8,246 bases of DNA from Euryarchaeota archaeon UBA258 (lineage in GTDB: Archaea > Thermoplasmatota > Poseidoniia > Poseidoniales > Poseidoniaceae): NCBI GenBank assembly GCA_002502605.1, contig DAPR01000066.1, positions 1 to 8,246 on the forward strand, read 5' to 3'. This document shows positions 1-7,557 of this stretch, in pieces. Made by a program: the position numbers and the translations under genes. Below the pieces are notes generated by a model that was not told the origin of the DNA, made no database searches, and worked only from the letters and a program-made list of their open reading frames with translations. Positions within the stretch are counted from its first letter, which is position 1. Each line of letters begins with the position of its first letter.

Positions 1-22
1 GAGTGTTCATTCATGATATTAA

Positions 23-37
23 ATCATTGAAAATGAT
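23..37. promoter_or_regulatory. AT-rich palindrome upstream of the surface-protein gene
   Basis: ATCATT (23-28) and AATGAT (32-37) form a perfect 6-base inverted repeat around a 3-base spacer. An imperfect outer match flanks it: TATT at 17-20 and AATA at 41-44. It lies about 30 bases upstream of the candidate TATA element of the following gene. That position would suit an operator or activator site, but an AT-rich hairpin at the end of an upstream transcript is also possible. The protein that might bind it is unknown. Confidence 0.3.
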
Positions 38-66
38 ACAAATATTCTGGCAGTAGAGGCGCAGTG

Positions 67-72
67 TTATAT
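67..72 (+). promoter_or_regulatory. Candidate archaeal TATA element
   Basis: TTATAT is centred near position 70, about 31 bases before the GTG at 101 and 40 before the ATG at 110. With the usual archaeal spacing of about 26 bases from TATA box to transcription start, the transcript would begin near 95-98, giving a very short or leaderless message. There is no clear purine-rich BRE next to it. A second AT-rich block, AAATATT near 40-46, is an alternative. Confidence 0.35.
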
Positions 73-100
73 CTTTCAGGTCAATGGGAGTAAATGCTCG

Positions 101-3100
101 GTGCCAATTATGTCTGAATACACATCACAAAAAAGTCTGTCGCTCGTCGCCCTTCTTTTGCTAACAAGCCTCGCCGGTTTAGTCACTTTGCCAACAGCTT
201 CCGCAGTCAATGAAACAACAGTTGGTACAATCACAGGAACCGAGACTTGGACAGGGACAATGAATCTTCAGGGCGACGTCACAGTCGCTGAAGGCTCAAA
301 GTTGATCATCAACGCAGGCACCACAATTAACATTCCTTATGGGTCATTCATCGACGTTGAAGGTGCAATATGCATCGGTTCCACATCATGCGGTGCCAGC
401 GCAGGTTCGGCATCGAACCAAGCACGATTCATCTGGTCGGTTCCATCTGCTTCAGATTACGAAAAGACTGGACGTTGTTACGTGAACGGTTCAAACACCT
501 ACACGAACTCGGACGCAGGTTGTGGTTCTGGCTTGATCATTCGAAAGACCATCGACCAATCATCCACGGCAACCGGAATCAATTATGCTCATTTTGAAAA
601 TGCCTATGGCTACCCAATTTATGTCTCAACCCTTCAGCAGGTTCAGTATGGTGTGCTCGTCTTTGACGGTTCTTCCACCACAGCCACGGGATTGAGTTTC
701 GAAGCGATCAACACTTCCAACATTCTTGCCATTGATTTCGCTGCACCAACCATCACAGATTCCACGTTCACACTTGGAGTTGACGGGAATGGATACGATG
801 CTGCTGCCCTCCGTGCATACGGTGCAGGTGCAGGTATTCTCGCCACTGTCAATGTGCGCAATTCAGCCTTCACCGGAGACACAGAACCAGACTGCAGTTC
901 ACAGGGCGGTGGCCGTGTGGTCATCTTTATGGAAGAATCCTACATTAACATCGACAACATCAACGTGAACGAAAATTCCCAGGGTGTGTTCCTCAAGGGG
1001 ACATCGGGTTGGTTAACCAATTCCACAATTAACGTGAAATGCAACGCCATTGACACCAACTCTCACAAGGAAACGGGCAACATCAAGCACACGCTTCACA
1101 TCGAAGACAACCTCATCACGACAGCAGAAGGTGCGGGTATTACCGCATACGACGGAGCAATCGTCGAGGCACGCAACAACGTCATCAGCGGCGCAACCGA
1201 ATCTTCTGGCTTCGGTATTCGCTCCTCGACCGTCGCAATACACGGGAACACCATCGGCCCGATTGGCGGCTGGAATGGTTTGTGGATCTACGGAACCTCT
1301 GATGTCGTTGCTGAAAACAACACCATTCAAGACACCGCCAAAGAAGCAGTTCTGATTGGGGAATACCACTTCAATGACCAAGGATGGAACGTGCCAACAC
1401 CAACAGCGGCTCGCCTCTACCTTGCTAACAATCAAATCAGCAACAACACCGGTACCTGCAGTTCACAAATGTACGGTGGCGACTTCGCTTGCCCAGCCGT
1501 TCACGTGTTCATGTCATCCGCAACAGTGTACGACAACACGATTACGAACAATGCTGGTGATGGTTTCCGAATCAAGGGCGGTATTGTCAACGCACAGCGT
1601 AACAATGTGGCGGTCGGCGGCTTCGCTGCGAACATCTCGATGTACGATGACAACTACGGAAACAAGTACGGCTCTATCGCTTACTTCTCGGGCAACTCAT
1701 ACACCAACGCTTCACAAGTGTACAACATCACTGAATCTCGAGTCACTGTTCAATCGGAATACATCCCAGACCCGGGCGCAGGGGAACTGTTCCCAGTTTC
1801 GCTTCAATGGCTTGGTGCAGAATGCCCATACGTCCTCGATGAATGCCTGCAAGTGCCATCCACGGCAGCCATGCCTCCTCGCTTCATGCCAATGGCCCTC
1901 GAGGTTGTTGACAACTCAACGGTGTTTTCCTTTGCTGATTTACAGAATTTCGATGCGAGCAAGGTCCATGTCCAAAACCAGAATTCAGCATGGGGTTCGC
2001 AAGTTCGCGAAGGTGAACTTGTCCGATACCAAGTGAAGGCTAAGAACAGCAACGTTGCGGATGCAACGGTCGTCATCAGCGATGCCACTGGACTCCCGCT
2101 CTATACGTTGCAGACCGATGCTTTTGGCTTCACTCCACAGATTTCGCTCCCGAGTGATTTCTACCTTGATCGGAACTGGAACCACCTTGTGGGTGAATCC
2201 AACGTTGAGGTCACGGTATCACCGGGGATTACTGAATTCATGGATGAAAACACCTGCTCTGATGGCTATGATAACGATGGCGATACCTTTGTTGATGATG
2301 GCGATCAATCTCAGTCTTCTCAAGACACTTCCAACTGCGATACAGGGAACCGTGAACTGCCGTTCTACAGCGTCAACGCCTACAAGTTCGGAAAGGGCGC
2401 CGATTCGTTTGACTTCGTTTTGAACGGACCAATTGAAGACATCATCAGCCTTGACAACCTCAAGCCCTCCGTCGCAGTGACTCAGGGTGATGGTGCTTCG
2501 TTTGCCACCACCGCCACCCTCACCGGCACGGCATGGGACGGTCTAGCAGGACCATATCCACTTGATATTGTGGCCTATGAGAAACAATTCGGCCTCATCA
2601 AGCGGGTTGAGATTCAACCACCGGGATCACCCGAATGGTATTCAGCAATCGACACCTCTGGAGCTGGTGGTGAAATCACCCTCTCGAACCACCCATTCAA
2701 GTCGTGGTCGTTCGATTGGGATTTGTCTGCTCATCCAGAGGGTGAAGGCGATGTCACCTTCCGTGTTCGTTCCTACGATGGCTTGGACTACTCACCCATT
2801 GAAGTCCGTAAGTACAAATTGAACCTCGTAGCACCAACCATCCTGGTCGAAACTCCAAATGACGGTTCCTCCCATGACAACAACAAGGTGACGTTCACCG
2901 GCACAGCAAGCGACCCGTACAGTGGGACCTGGGGCAGTGATATCCAATCCATTTGGTTCGACATCAACGGTCCGAACGGCTACACCTCCCACTTCGCAAT
3001 TGAGGGTTCCACTGCATGGTCCTATGACTGGCAGTTTGAAGAACTCGCAAGTGGAACCTACACCTTCAGTATCTGGGCTGCAGACAGTGATTTCTGTATC

Positions 3101-4495
3101 GATATCATCGGTGCGTGCAATGCTGAGACACGAACCCTCACCATCTTGAATGACAACGCCTTGCCATTTGTCCAACTCAGTGAACCAATCAACAGCGATG
3201 TCTTGAGAGCATCCGAAGAGCAATTGATTCAAGGGGTTGCCCGAGACAACGATGGTCAAGTGACCCGGGTGGAAATACAAATTCAAGATTTGGCAAGCGG
3301 TCTGATGCTTAACAACGGGCCGAACCCTGTGACAACCTTTGCCCCGAATGGTGCATGGGCCACGACGTGGGATACATCGAAACTGATCCACGATCAACAA
3401 TACGAATTGGTCATCAAGGCGTATGATGGTGAAGATTACTCGATAGAACAGCGAATTCGTATTACAATTGACAACCCAACCGATGCGGATAACGTTGCCC
3501 CAATCTTCAACCAAGAGGGCTGGACGAGCACCATCACTGTGTTCTGTGATGCCAACTCAAACGCCATCGACCGTTGCGGAGAAGGCGCAGTCATCGATTT
3601 GACGAACTTCTTCTCTGACCCCGATGGTACAGGAGAGGCAGAAAACGATTTGCTGTTTGATATCTTTGACGAGGCCACCAACCTCGATGATGATTTCTAT
3701 GCAGATTATGTCTCAATCAACGCCCAAGGCGTAGCGACCTACAACCCACCGTGGGTTCAACCAACCTCAGTGATTTCGGAATGGTCTTTGGTAGGATTGA
3801 TGTTTGAAGCACGTGATTCCTATGATTCAGTGGCTTACTCATACACGGTAAATGTCATCGTAGTCTCCGTTGCTTTCAGTGCGGAGCGCACTGATTCAGG
3901 GCCAATATCGGCTACGGATCCAGCCGTCTTCGGCGGTAAGGGTCTGCCTAACAGCATTGTCGCTGCACGATTTGACGATGCTAAGGGGATTCGCTTGAAC
4001 TCCACCCGAGTTGGCGCTGATGGCAACTGGGAAATGAACATCGCAAGCAATCAGTTGTCAGGTCTCGATAAGGCATCAATCATCTTTGAAATGGATGGAC
4101 AGGTCTACTCTGCACCCGGCACCGCTTCTGAAACTCAATTCCAAATCAGTTCGGCATCATCCGAATCTGGAGGCAGTAACCTGCTGTTGATCATCGGTGC
4201 AATTCTAGGCATTATTGTCTTGCTCGGTGCTGGTGCATTCTTCTTCCAAGTGGAATATGAGGAGTTTGAAGACGACGTTCAAATGGCTGAAAATGAAGCA
4301 CAAGCTGCTGAAGACCCCTATGCGTGGGCCAAAGCCAAGGAAAGCCCGGTGAACATCCCTCCTCAAACAGAGGCTGCTGCTCCGGTGGCTGCAGCTGTCG
4401 CTGCTACCCCCGCAGCATCCAACCATCCAGGTTGGCTTTGGGATGAAGCAACCAACAGCTGGGTTCCAGATCCGAATTACACGCCAGACCAATGA
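101..4495 (+). CDS. Giant secreted beta-helix / Ig-like surface protein with C-terminal membrane anchor
   Basis: This is a 1464-residue protein displayed outside the cell, probably an adhesin, surface-layer-associated or polymer-binding protein; the ligand is unknown. Residues 1-35 are a Sec-type signal peptide ending TASA. Residues 40-560 are a right-handed parallel beta-helix: a GTITGTETWTGTM opening, an AGTTI-type cap strand, then rungs such as NNVISG, NNTIQD, NNQISNN and DNTITNN. Residues 719-746 are an Asp-rich loop, CSDGYDNDGDTFVDDGD, probably calcium-binding. Three Ig-like repeats follow (about 787-907, 910-1018, 1019-1123), then a cadherin-like domain (1132-1255) and a further beta domain (1256-1340). 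Residues 1361-1382 form the only transmembrane helix. The tail after it is acidic, contains DPYAWAKAKE and an Ala/Pro linker, and ends GWLWDEATNSWVPDPNY. All 16 cysteines lie in the exported part. Start: GTG 101 has a weak GGGAG at 86-90; ATG 110 is equally plausible and keeps the signal peptide. Reading frame and topology are firm; function is inferred. Confidence 0.93.
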   Translation: MPIMSEYTSQKSLSLVALLLLTSLAGLVTLPTASAVNETTVGTITGTETWTGTMNLQGDVTVAEGSKLIINAGTTINIPYGSFIDVEGAICIGSTSCGASAGSASNQARFIWSVPSASDYEKTGRCYVNGSNTYTNSDAGCGSGLIIRKTIDQSSTATGINYAHFENAYGYPIYVSTLQQVQYGVLVFDGSSTTATGLSFEAINTSNILAIDFAAPTITDSTFTLGVDGNGYDAAALRAYGAGAGILATVNVRNSAFTGDTEPDCSSQGGGRVVIFMEESYINIDNINVNENSQGVFLKGTSGWLTNSTINVKCNAIDTNSHKETGNIKHTLHIEDNLITTAEGAGITAYDGAIVEARNNVISGATESSGFGIRSSTVAIHGNTIGPIGGWNGLWIYGTSDVVAENNTIQDTAKEAVLIGEYHFNDQGWNVPTPTAARLYLANNQISNNTGTCSSQMYGGDFACPAVHVFMSSATVYDNTITNNAGDGFRIKGGIVNAQRNNVAVGGFAANISMYDDNYGNKYGSIAYFSGNSYTNASQVYNITESRVTVQSEYIPDPGAGELFPVSLQWLGAECPYVLDECLQVPSTAAMPPRFMPMALEVVDNSTVFSFADLQNFDASKVHVQNQNSAWGSQVREGELVRYQVKAKNSNVADATVVISDATGLPLYTLQTDAFGFTPQISLPSDFYLDRNWNHLVGESNVEVTVSPGITEFMDENTCSDGYDNDGDTFVDDGDQSQSSQDTSNCDTGNRELPFYSVNAYKFGKGADSFDFVLNGPIEDIISLDNLKPSVAVTQGDGASFATTATLTGTAWDGLAGPYPLDIVAYEKQFGLIKRVEIQPPGSPEWYSAIDTSGAGGEITLSNHPFKSWSFDWDLSAHPEGEGDVTFRVRSYDGLDYSPIEVRKYKLNLVAPTILVETPNDGSSHDNNKVTFTGTASDPYSGTWGSDIQSIWFDINGPNGYTSHFAIEGSTAWSYDWQFEELASGTYTFSIWAADSDFCIDIIGACNAETRTLTILNDNALPFVQLSEPINSDVLRASEEQLIQGVARDNDGQVTRVEIQIQDLASGLMLNNGPNPVTTFAPNGAWATTWDTSKLIHDQQYELVIKAYDGEDYSIEQRIRITIDNPTDADNVAPIFNQEGWTSTITVFCDANSNAIDRCGEGAVIDLTNFFSDPDGTGEAENDLLFDIFDEATNLDDDFYADYVSINAQGVATYNPPWVQPTSVISEWSLVGLMFEARDSYDSVAYSYTVNVIVVSVAFSAERTDSGPISATDPAVFGGKGLPNSIVAARFDDAKGIRLNSTRVGADGNWEMNIASNQLSGLDKASIIFEMDGQVYSAPGTASETQFQISSASSESGGSNLLLIIGAILGIIVLLGAGAFFFQVEYEEFEDDVQMAENEAQAAEDPYAWAKAKESPVNIPPQTEAAAPVAAAVAATPAASNHPGWLWDEATNSWVPDPNYTPDQ

Positions 4496-4503
4496 ACATC
4501 TAA

Positions 4504-4516
4504 GGCTCAATGAGCC
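4504..4516 (+). other. Small perfect hairpin in the intergenic gap
   Basis: GGCTC (4504-4508) and GAGCC (4512-4516) form a 5-base GC-rich stem with an AAT loop, eight bases after the stop of the surface-protein gene. No T-run follows, so it does not look like a standard terminator. It might stabilise the 3' end, mark a processing site or be chance. No convincing TATA element is seen in the 57-base gap, which favours read-through into the next gene. Confidence 0.3.
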
Positions 4517-4541
4517 GCAAGTGTTGAAGAGGATAAGTGTG

Positions 4542-4546
4542 GGTGA
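4542..4546 (+). promoter_or_regulatory. Shine-Dalgarno site GGTGA
   Basis: GGTGA ends six bases before the ATG at 4553 and matches the archaeal 16S tail complement (GGAGGTGAT). It fixes the start of the winged-helix/STAND gene and shows that this gene is translated from a leadered, possibly shared, message. Confidence 0.7.
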
Positions 4547-4552
4547 AAGAAT

Positions 4553-7078
4553 ATGGCAGCGCATCCAAAGCCGGGGGTTCAGGAACGAATCCTTCTCCAC
4601 TTGTTGGATTACACGGATTTTAAAAACAGCGTGGAAGTTCCTTTCGCTCTCTCGCAAATGGGCATTGCCAACGCCGTTGCTATAGCACGCTCGAACGTTC
4701 CAAGAGCCATTGCCGGTTTGAAGGACCAAGGCTTGTTGATCGAACGTCAAGCCCACGTCAAAGGAGTTTCAAGAAAGCGTAAGGCCTACTTTTTGACAGA
4801 CCCCGGTATGAACCTCAGCGAAGAGACTTGGCGACGTCTCCGCTCTTTCCCATTGCGAGCAATCCTTGAAGATGGCCAAACCATCCATTCCACTTTGAGT
4901 GAAATCAACGAAAAATTACCCTTTTCGATGCGCCCGGTGGACATCATTCGATACATGGATGACAATTGCGTTCTTGATGCTCGTTCGCTTTCTGCGGATT
5001 TAATTGAACGAGATTTGTCAAAGCATGTCGAGAAACAGCTTGTCACTTCGCTTGGCGACTTACCTCGACTGCGCCATTTCTACGGACGAGAAAAGGAGCT
5101 CGACAACATGGCGAGTCTTATCGAAGCCCGTGCGACGACGTTGCTGGTCCCCGGTATTGCTGGAATCGGAAAAACGACCGTCGCTTCAAAATTGATTGAA
5201 CGCTTCATGCACCGGCGAAACTTGCTCTACCACCGCTGCCAAGATTGGGAAGGTTCACGTTCGTTTTTTGAATCGGTTGCAGACTGGTTGGCGAACATAG
5301 GAAATTCCACATTTGCAGACTACCTTGCTGCGACACCGGTTCCCCAACCAGCAGATGCGGCTCGTTTATTGGTTGATGCTCTAGAAGGGACGCCCTCACT
5401 GATCGTGATCGATGACTTCCATAAGGTGGCAGATGCAACGCTTCACCAAACGTTCCAGGCCATGTCCATTGCCCTGCTAGGGAGCGAGGAAGAAATAGCC
5501 CTCGTCCTCTTTTCACGTTCGTTCAAACCTGTGGTTCCCACCAAAGACGCCGAAGGAAGAATTGCCAGCCTCGTTTTACCTCTTGATGGTTTAGACTCCG
5601 ATGCGGGCAGAAAGTTGTTGAGCAGTTTCGATGAACTCGCAGATGAGCAATGGCTCCACATTCACGGTCTTTCTCGAGGCCATCCCCTCGTTCTTGAACT
5701 GATCAACCGTGGTGCGTCGGCTGGTGCTTTCCACGAAACGTTGGAAAATTATGTCACTGTAGAAATCTTTTCTAAATTGAGTGCCGAACAAAAGCGAGTG
5801 TTGTCGGCGCTTGCCATTTACCGAGAACCAGTAGAATTGTCTGCACTTGCTGAGCAAGATCTCGATACCGATGAATTGGATTCGCTCGTTGAACAAGGTC
5901 TTGCTCGACAGGCAGATGCAGAAACTTATGACGTCCACGATTTGATTCGGGAGTTTTTACTCCGCAGCCTCGATGAAACCACTCGCAAATCGTTCCATGC
6001 CAAATGTTGCACTTGGTATGCAAAACAAAGCCCGAATTCCGAATTGACCATTGAACATATTTTCCACTTGATTCGTTCTGACAATCATGAAGCCGCTTCC
6101 ACCTTAATTTCAACGGATGGCCGCACGCTGGTTTCTCAAGGACACATGGAACTTCTACCACTCATGGAATCTATTGATGGCTCAGATCTTCCAGCGGAGG
6201 TGTTCATGCGTGTTTCACAACTGAGGGGCGAAGTTCTCGTTCTTCTCGGACGATTTACAGAAGCCGAAGAGGTCTTTGCCCAAGCCCAAGCGCTTGCGGC
6301 ACGCTCCAAATCAACCCTTGTTGAAGCGGAAATACTGGCGGCATTAGCAGATATTTCGTTGAAGCAAGGCAATGCAGACAAAGCCTTAGAGATGCACAGA
6401 GAAGCATTGGAGAAGTTCATCCAGCTTGAGGATGCAAAGGGAGCAGCTCGTTCTTACAACAACATGGGCTACTTGTTGAGGCGGAAAAATGACCGTGTAA
6501 AAGCCCTTGAAGCGTACGGAGAAGTCGAAACAATCCTCAAGGAATCCGATGGTACTGATCTCATCGGTTCACAACTCATCCTAGCCCGATCATTCCTTGA
6601 CCTAGGTGAAATTGATCGTGCTCGTGACCACGCACTCGAGGCATTCGAACGAACCGACGGAGGCGAAGATGCCGTTCTTCACGCTCGCGCTCAGGCGGTT
6701 CTTGGTCGCTATTATGCCAAAGTTGGAGACGCAGATGTTGCTTCTCACCACTACTCGACTGCACTCGAAACGATGAGCGTCGCCGGTGATTTGCTTTCTC
6801 TTGTCGAAATCACCATCCTCTTGGGTGAAGTGGTTCAAGACGCTGGCCGAGCAGAAGATGCGATGGAACATTACCGTGAGGCTCTGGTGATCGCTGAGGC
6901 CAATGATTTACGTATGCAAATTGGTGAACTCCTGTCTCGCCTTGGTGGTGTCGCTCCGGACAAACCACGGCGCATGGAATACCTTCAACGGGCGCTTGCT
7001 GTGTTCCGAGAGCTTGGTGCAAAATCTCGAATGCGTGAGGTTCAGGCCCAAGTACACGCCGCAGTTATGGGCCGTTGA
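4553..7078 (+). CDS. Winged-helix / STAND ATPase / TPR signalling protein (probable transcription regulator)
   Basis: This is an 841-residue cytoplasmic protein of the STAND class: ATPases that stay folded in an ADP state and oligomerise or switch when a ligand is sensed. Residues 1-95 resemble a MarR-like winged helix (SNVPRAIAGLKDQGLLIER recognition region, basic wing KGVSRKRKAYFLT). A helical linker leads to the domain-opening FYGRE at 176-180. The nucleotide-binding domain has Walker A GIAGIGKT (201-208), Walker B LIVIDD (283-288), a sensor-like LVLFSRS (317-323) and a GxP-type motif GHPL (376-379). Residues 403-478 look like the second winged helix usual after STAND domains and end YDVHDLIREFLL. 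From about 550 to 835 runs a TPR array (for example AEILAALADISLKQGNADKAL, YNNMGYLLRRKNDRVKALEAYG), the expected sensing and partner-binding part. All ATPase motifs look intact. MalT-like regulators have the DNA-binding domain at the C-terminus; here it is N-terminal. The start is set by GGTGA at 4542. It may be cotranscribed with the surface-protein gene 57 bases upstream. The DNA target and signal are unknown; a protein-binding role for the winged helix cannot be excluded. Confidence 0.92.
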   Translation: MAAHPKPGVQERILLHLLDYTDFKNSVEVPFALSQMGIANAVAIARSNVPRAIAGLKDQGLLIERQAHVKGVSRKRKAYFLTDPGMNLSEETWRRLRSFPLRAILEDGQTIHSTLSEINEKLPFSMRPVDIIRYMDDNCVLDARSLSADLIERDLSKHVEKQLVTSLGDLPRLRHFYGREKELDNMASLIEARATTLLVPGIAGIGKTTVASKLIERFMHRRNLLYHRCQDWEGSRSFFESVADWLANIGNSTFADYLAATPVPQPADAARLLVDALEGTPSLIVIDDFHKVADATLHQTFQAMSIALLGSEEEIALVLFSRSFKPVVPTKDAEGRIASLVLPLDGLDSDAGRKLLSSFDELADEQWLHIHGLSRGHPLVLELINRGASAGAFHETLENYVTVEIFSKLSAEQKRVLSALAIYREPVELSALAEQDLDTDELDSLVEQGLARQADAETYDVHDLIREFLLRSLDETTRKSFHAKCCTWYAKQSPNSELTIEHIFHLIRSDNHEAASTLISTDGRTLVSQGHMELLPLMESIDGSDLPAEVFMRVSQLRGEVLVLLGRFTEAEEVFAQAQALAARSKSTLVEAEILAALADISLKQGNADKALEMHREALEKFIQLEDAKGAARSYNNMGYLLRRKNDRVKALEAYGEVETILKESDGTDLIGSQLILARSFLDLGEIDRARDHALEAFERTDGGEDAVLHARAQAVLGRYYAKVGDADVASHHYSTALETMSVAGDLLSLVEITILLGEVVQDAGRAEDAMEHYREALVIAEANDLRMQIGELLSRLGGVAPDKPRRMEYLQRALAVFRELGAKSRMREVQAQVHAAVMGR

Positions 7079-7080
7079 GC

Positions 7081-7557
7081 CTACTGCTGGTGTTGAGGGC
7101 GATCGTACTCAATTGATGTGACGCCTTGGTAGTGCACAACCCAAATGCTATCGATTCCTGCGAGGGTGAGTGTGCCTTCATGACTACCAGCACCGGTTCC
7201 TGAGATCGAGACATTTGTGTCCAAATCTCCAGTGTCATGGATCAATTCGATGTTGGTGTCGGTCAAGACGATGGTCATGCGCGACTCATCTGCTTCAGTG
7301 AGTCTCCACTCGACCCGCTCTGCATAATCCACAGCCCCCATTCGACTCGCTTCATCAGCGCGTTCGACTGCTGCAGCCAAATCATCCATATTGGCTTGGA
7401 TTGCATTTTCATTCCACCGTTCGCGTGTAGCGGTTTCAATGTCCCAAGCCCACAAACTGAACATAGTGAGCAACAATACGCCGAGCAAAAAGGTGAAGAT
7501 GTAACCTAATTCGGTGGCAGCAGCGCTTGTGTCTCTGCGAAGTGCGCTGTGATTCAT
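7081..7557 (-). CDS. Small pilin-like membrane-anchored protein
   Basis: This is a 158-residue protein beginning MNHSALRRDTSAAATELGYIF, followed by a hydrophobic helix at about 19-38 and then an extracytoplasmic region. The short basic start, the polar stretch with Glu16 and the directly following hydrophobic helix resemble archaeal type IV pilin-like N-termini. A class III signal-peptide cut by a PibD-like peptidase near RRD is possible but not certain. After the helix come an alpha segment (about 41-72, RERWNENAIQANMDDLAAAVERAD) and a beta-rich end. The layout recalls small haloarchaeal pilin-like families of the DUF7266 kind; this is recalled, not searched. The ATG at 7557 is chosen because GGAGGCGAT lies at 7569-7561 and because its ATG overlaps the TGA of the upstream gene. 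An ATG at 7635 would add 26 residues, but these overlap the upstream gene and would bury the pilin-like start. The stop is two bases from the end of the convergent STAND gene. Confidence 0.85.
   Translation of the reverse strand: MNHSALRRDTSAAATELGYIFTFLLGVLLLTMFSLWAWDIETATRERWNENAIQANMDDLAAAVERADEASRMGAVDYAERVEWRLTEADESRMTIVLTDTNIELIHDTGDLDTNVSISGTGAGSHEGTLTLAGIDSIWVVHYQGVTSIEYDRPQHQQ
7554..7557 (-). other. ATGA stop/start overlap
   Basis: On the minus strand the four bases ATGA hold the start codon of the small pilin-like gene (7557-7555) and the stop codon TGA of the upstream gene (7556-7554). This is the classic arrangement for translational coupling and points to a shared message and linked production of the two proteins. 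Confidence 0.85.

Noticed and set aside
1356..2036. 226-codon plus-strand frame within the beta-helix region
   Set aside because: It is a shifted frame of the real gene, with Thr/Ser/Arg-rich low-sense sequence and no start signal.
2792..3514. Long open frame of 240 codons on the minus strand inside the surface-protein gene
   Set aside because: It lies wholly antisense to well-supported Ig-like domains, has no recognisable motif and no good Shine-Dalgarno site, and its composition looks like a reverse-frame shadow.
4430..4492. Archaeosortase (PGF-CTERM type) anchor at the end of the surface protein
   Set aside because: There is no PGF or similar sorting tripeptide before the membrane helix and no basic cluster right after it; instead an acidic tail of about 80 residues follows.
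4205..4756. 183-codon minus-strand frame spanning the gap between the two plus-strand genes
   Set aside because: It is antisense to the membrane helix and tail of one gene and to the winged helix of the next; the translation shows no domain. The gap itself is fully explained by the hairpin and ribosome site.
4553..7078. Antiphage STAND (Avs/NLR-like) defence protein
   Set aside because: The N-terminal domain looks like a winged helix rather than a nuclease, TIR, protease or membrane effector, and no defence genes surround it. A regulator is the simpler reading, though not proven.
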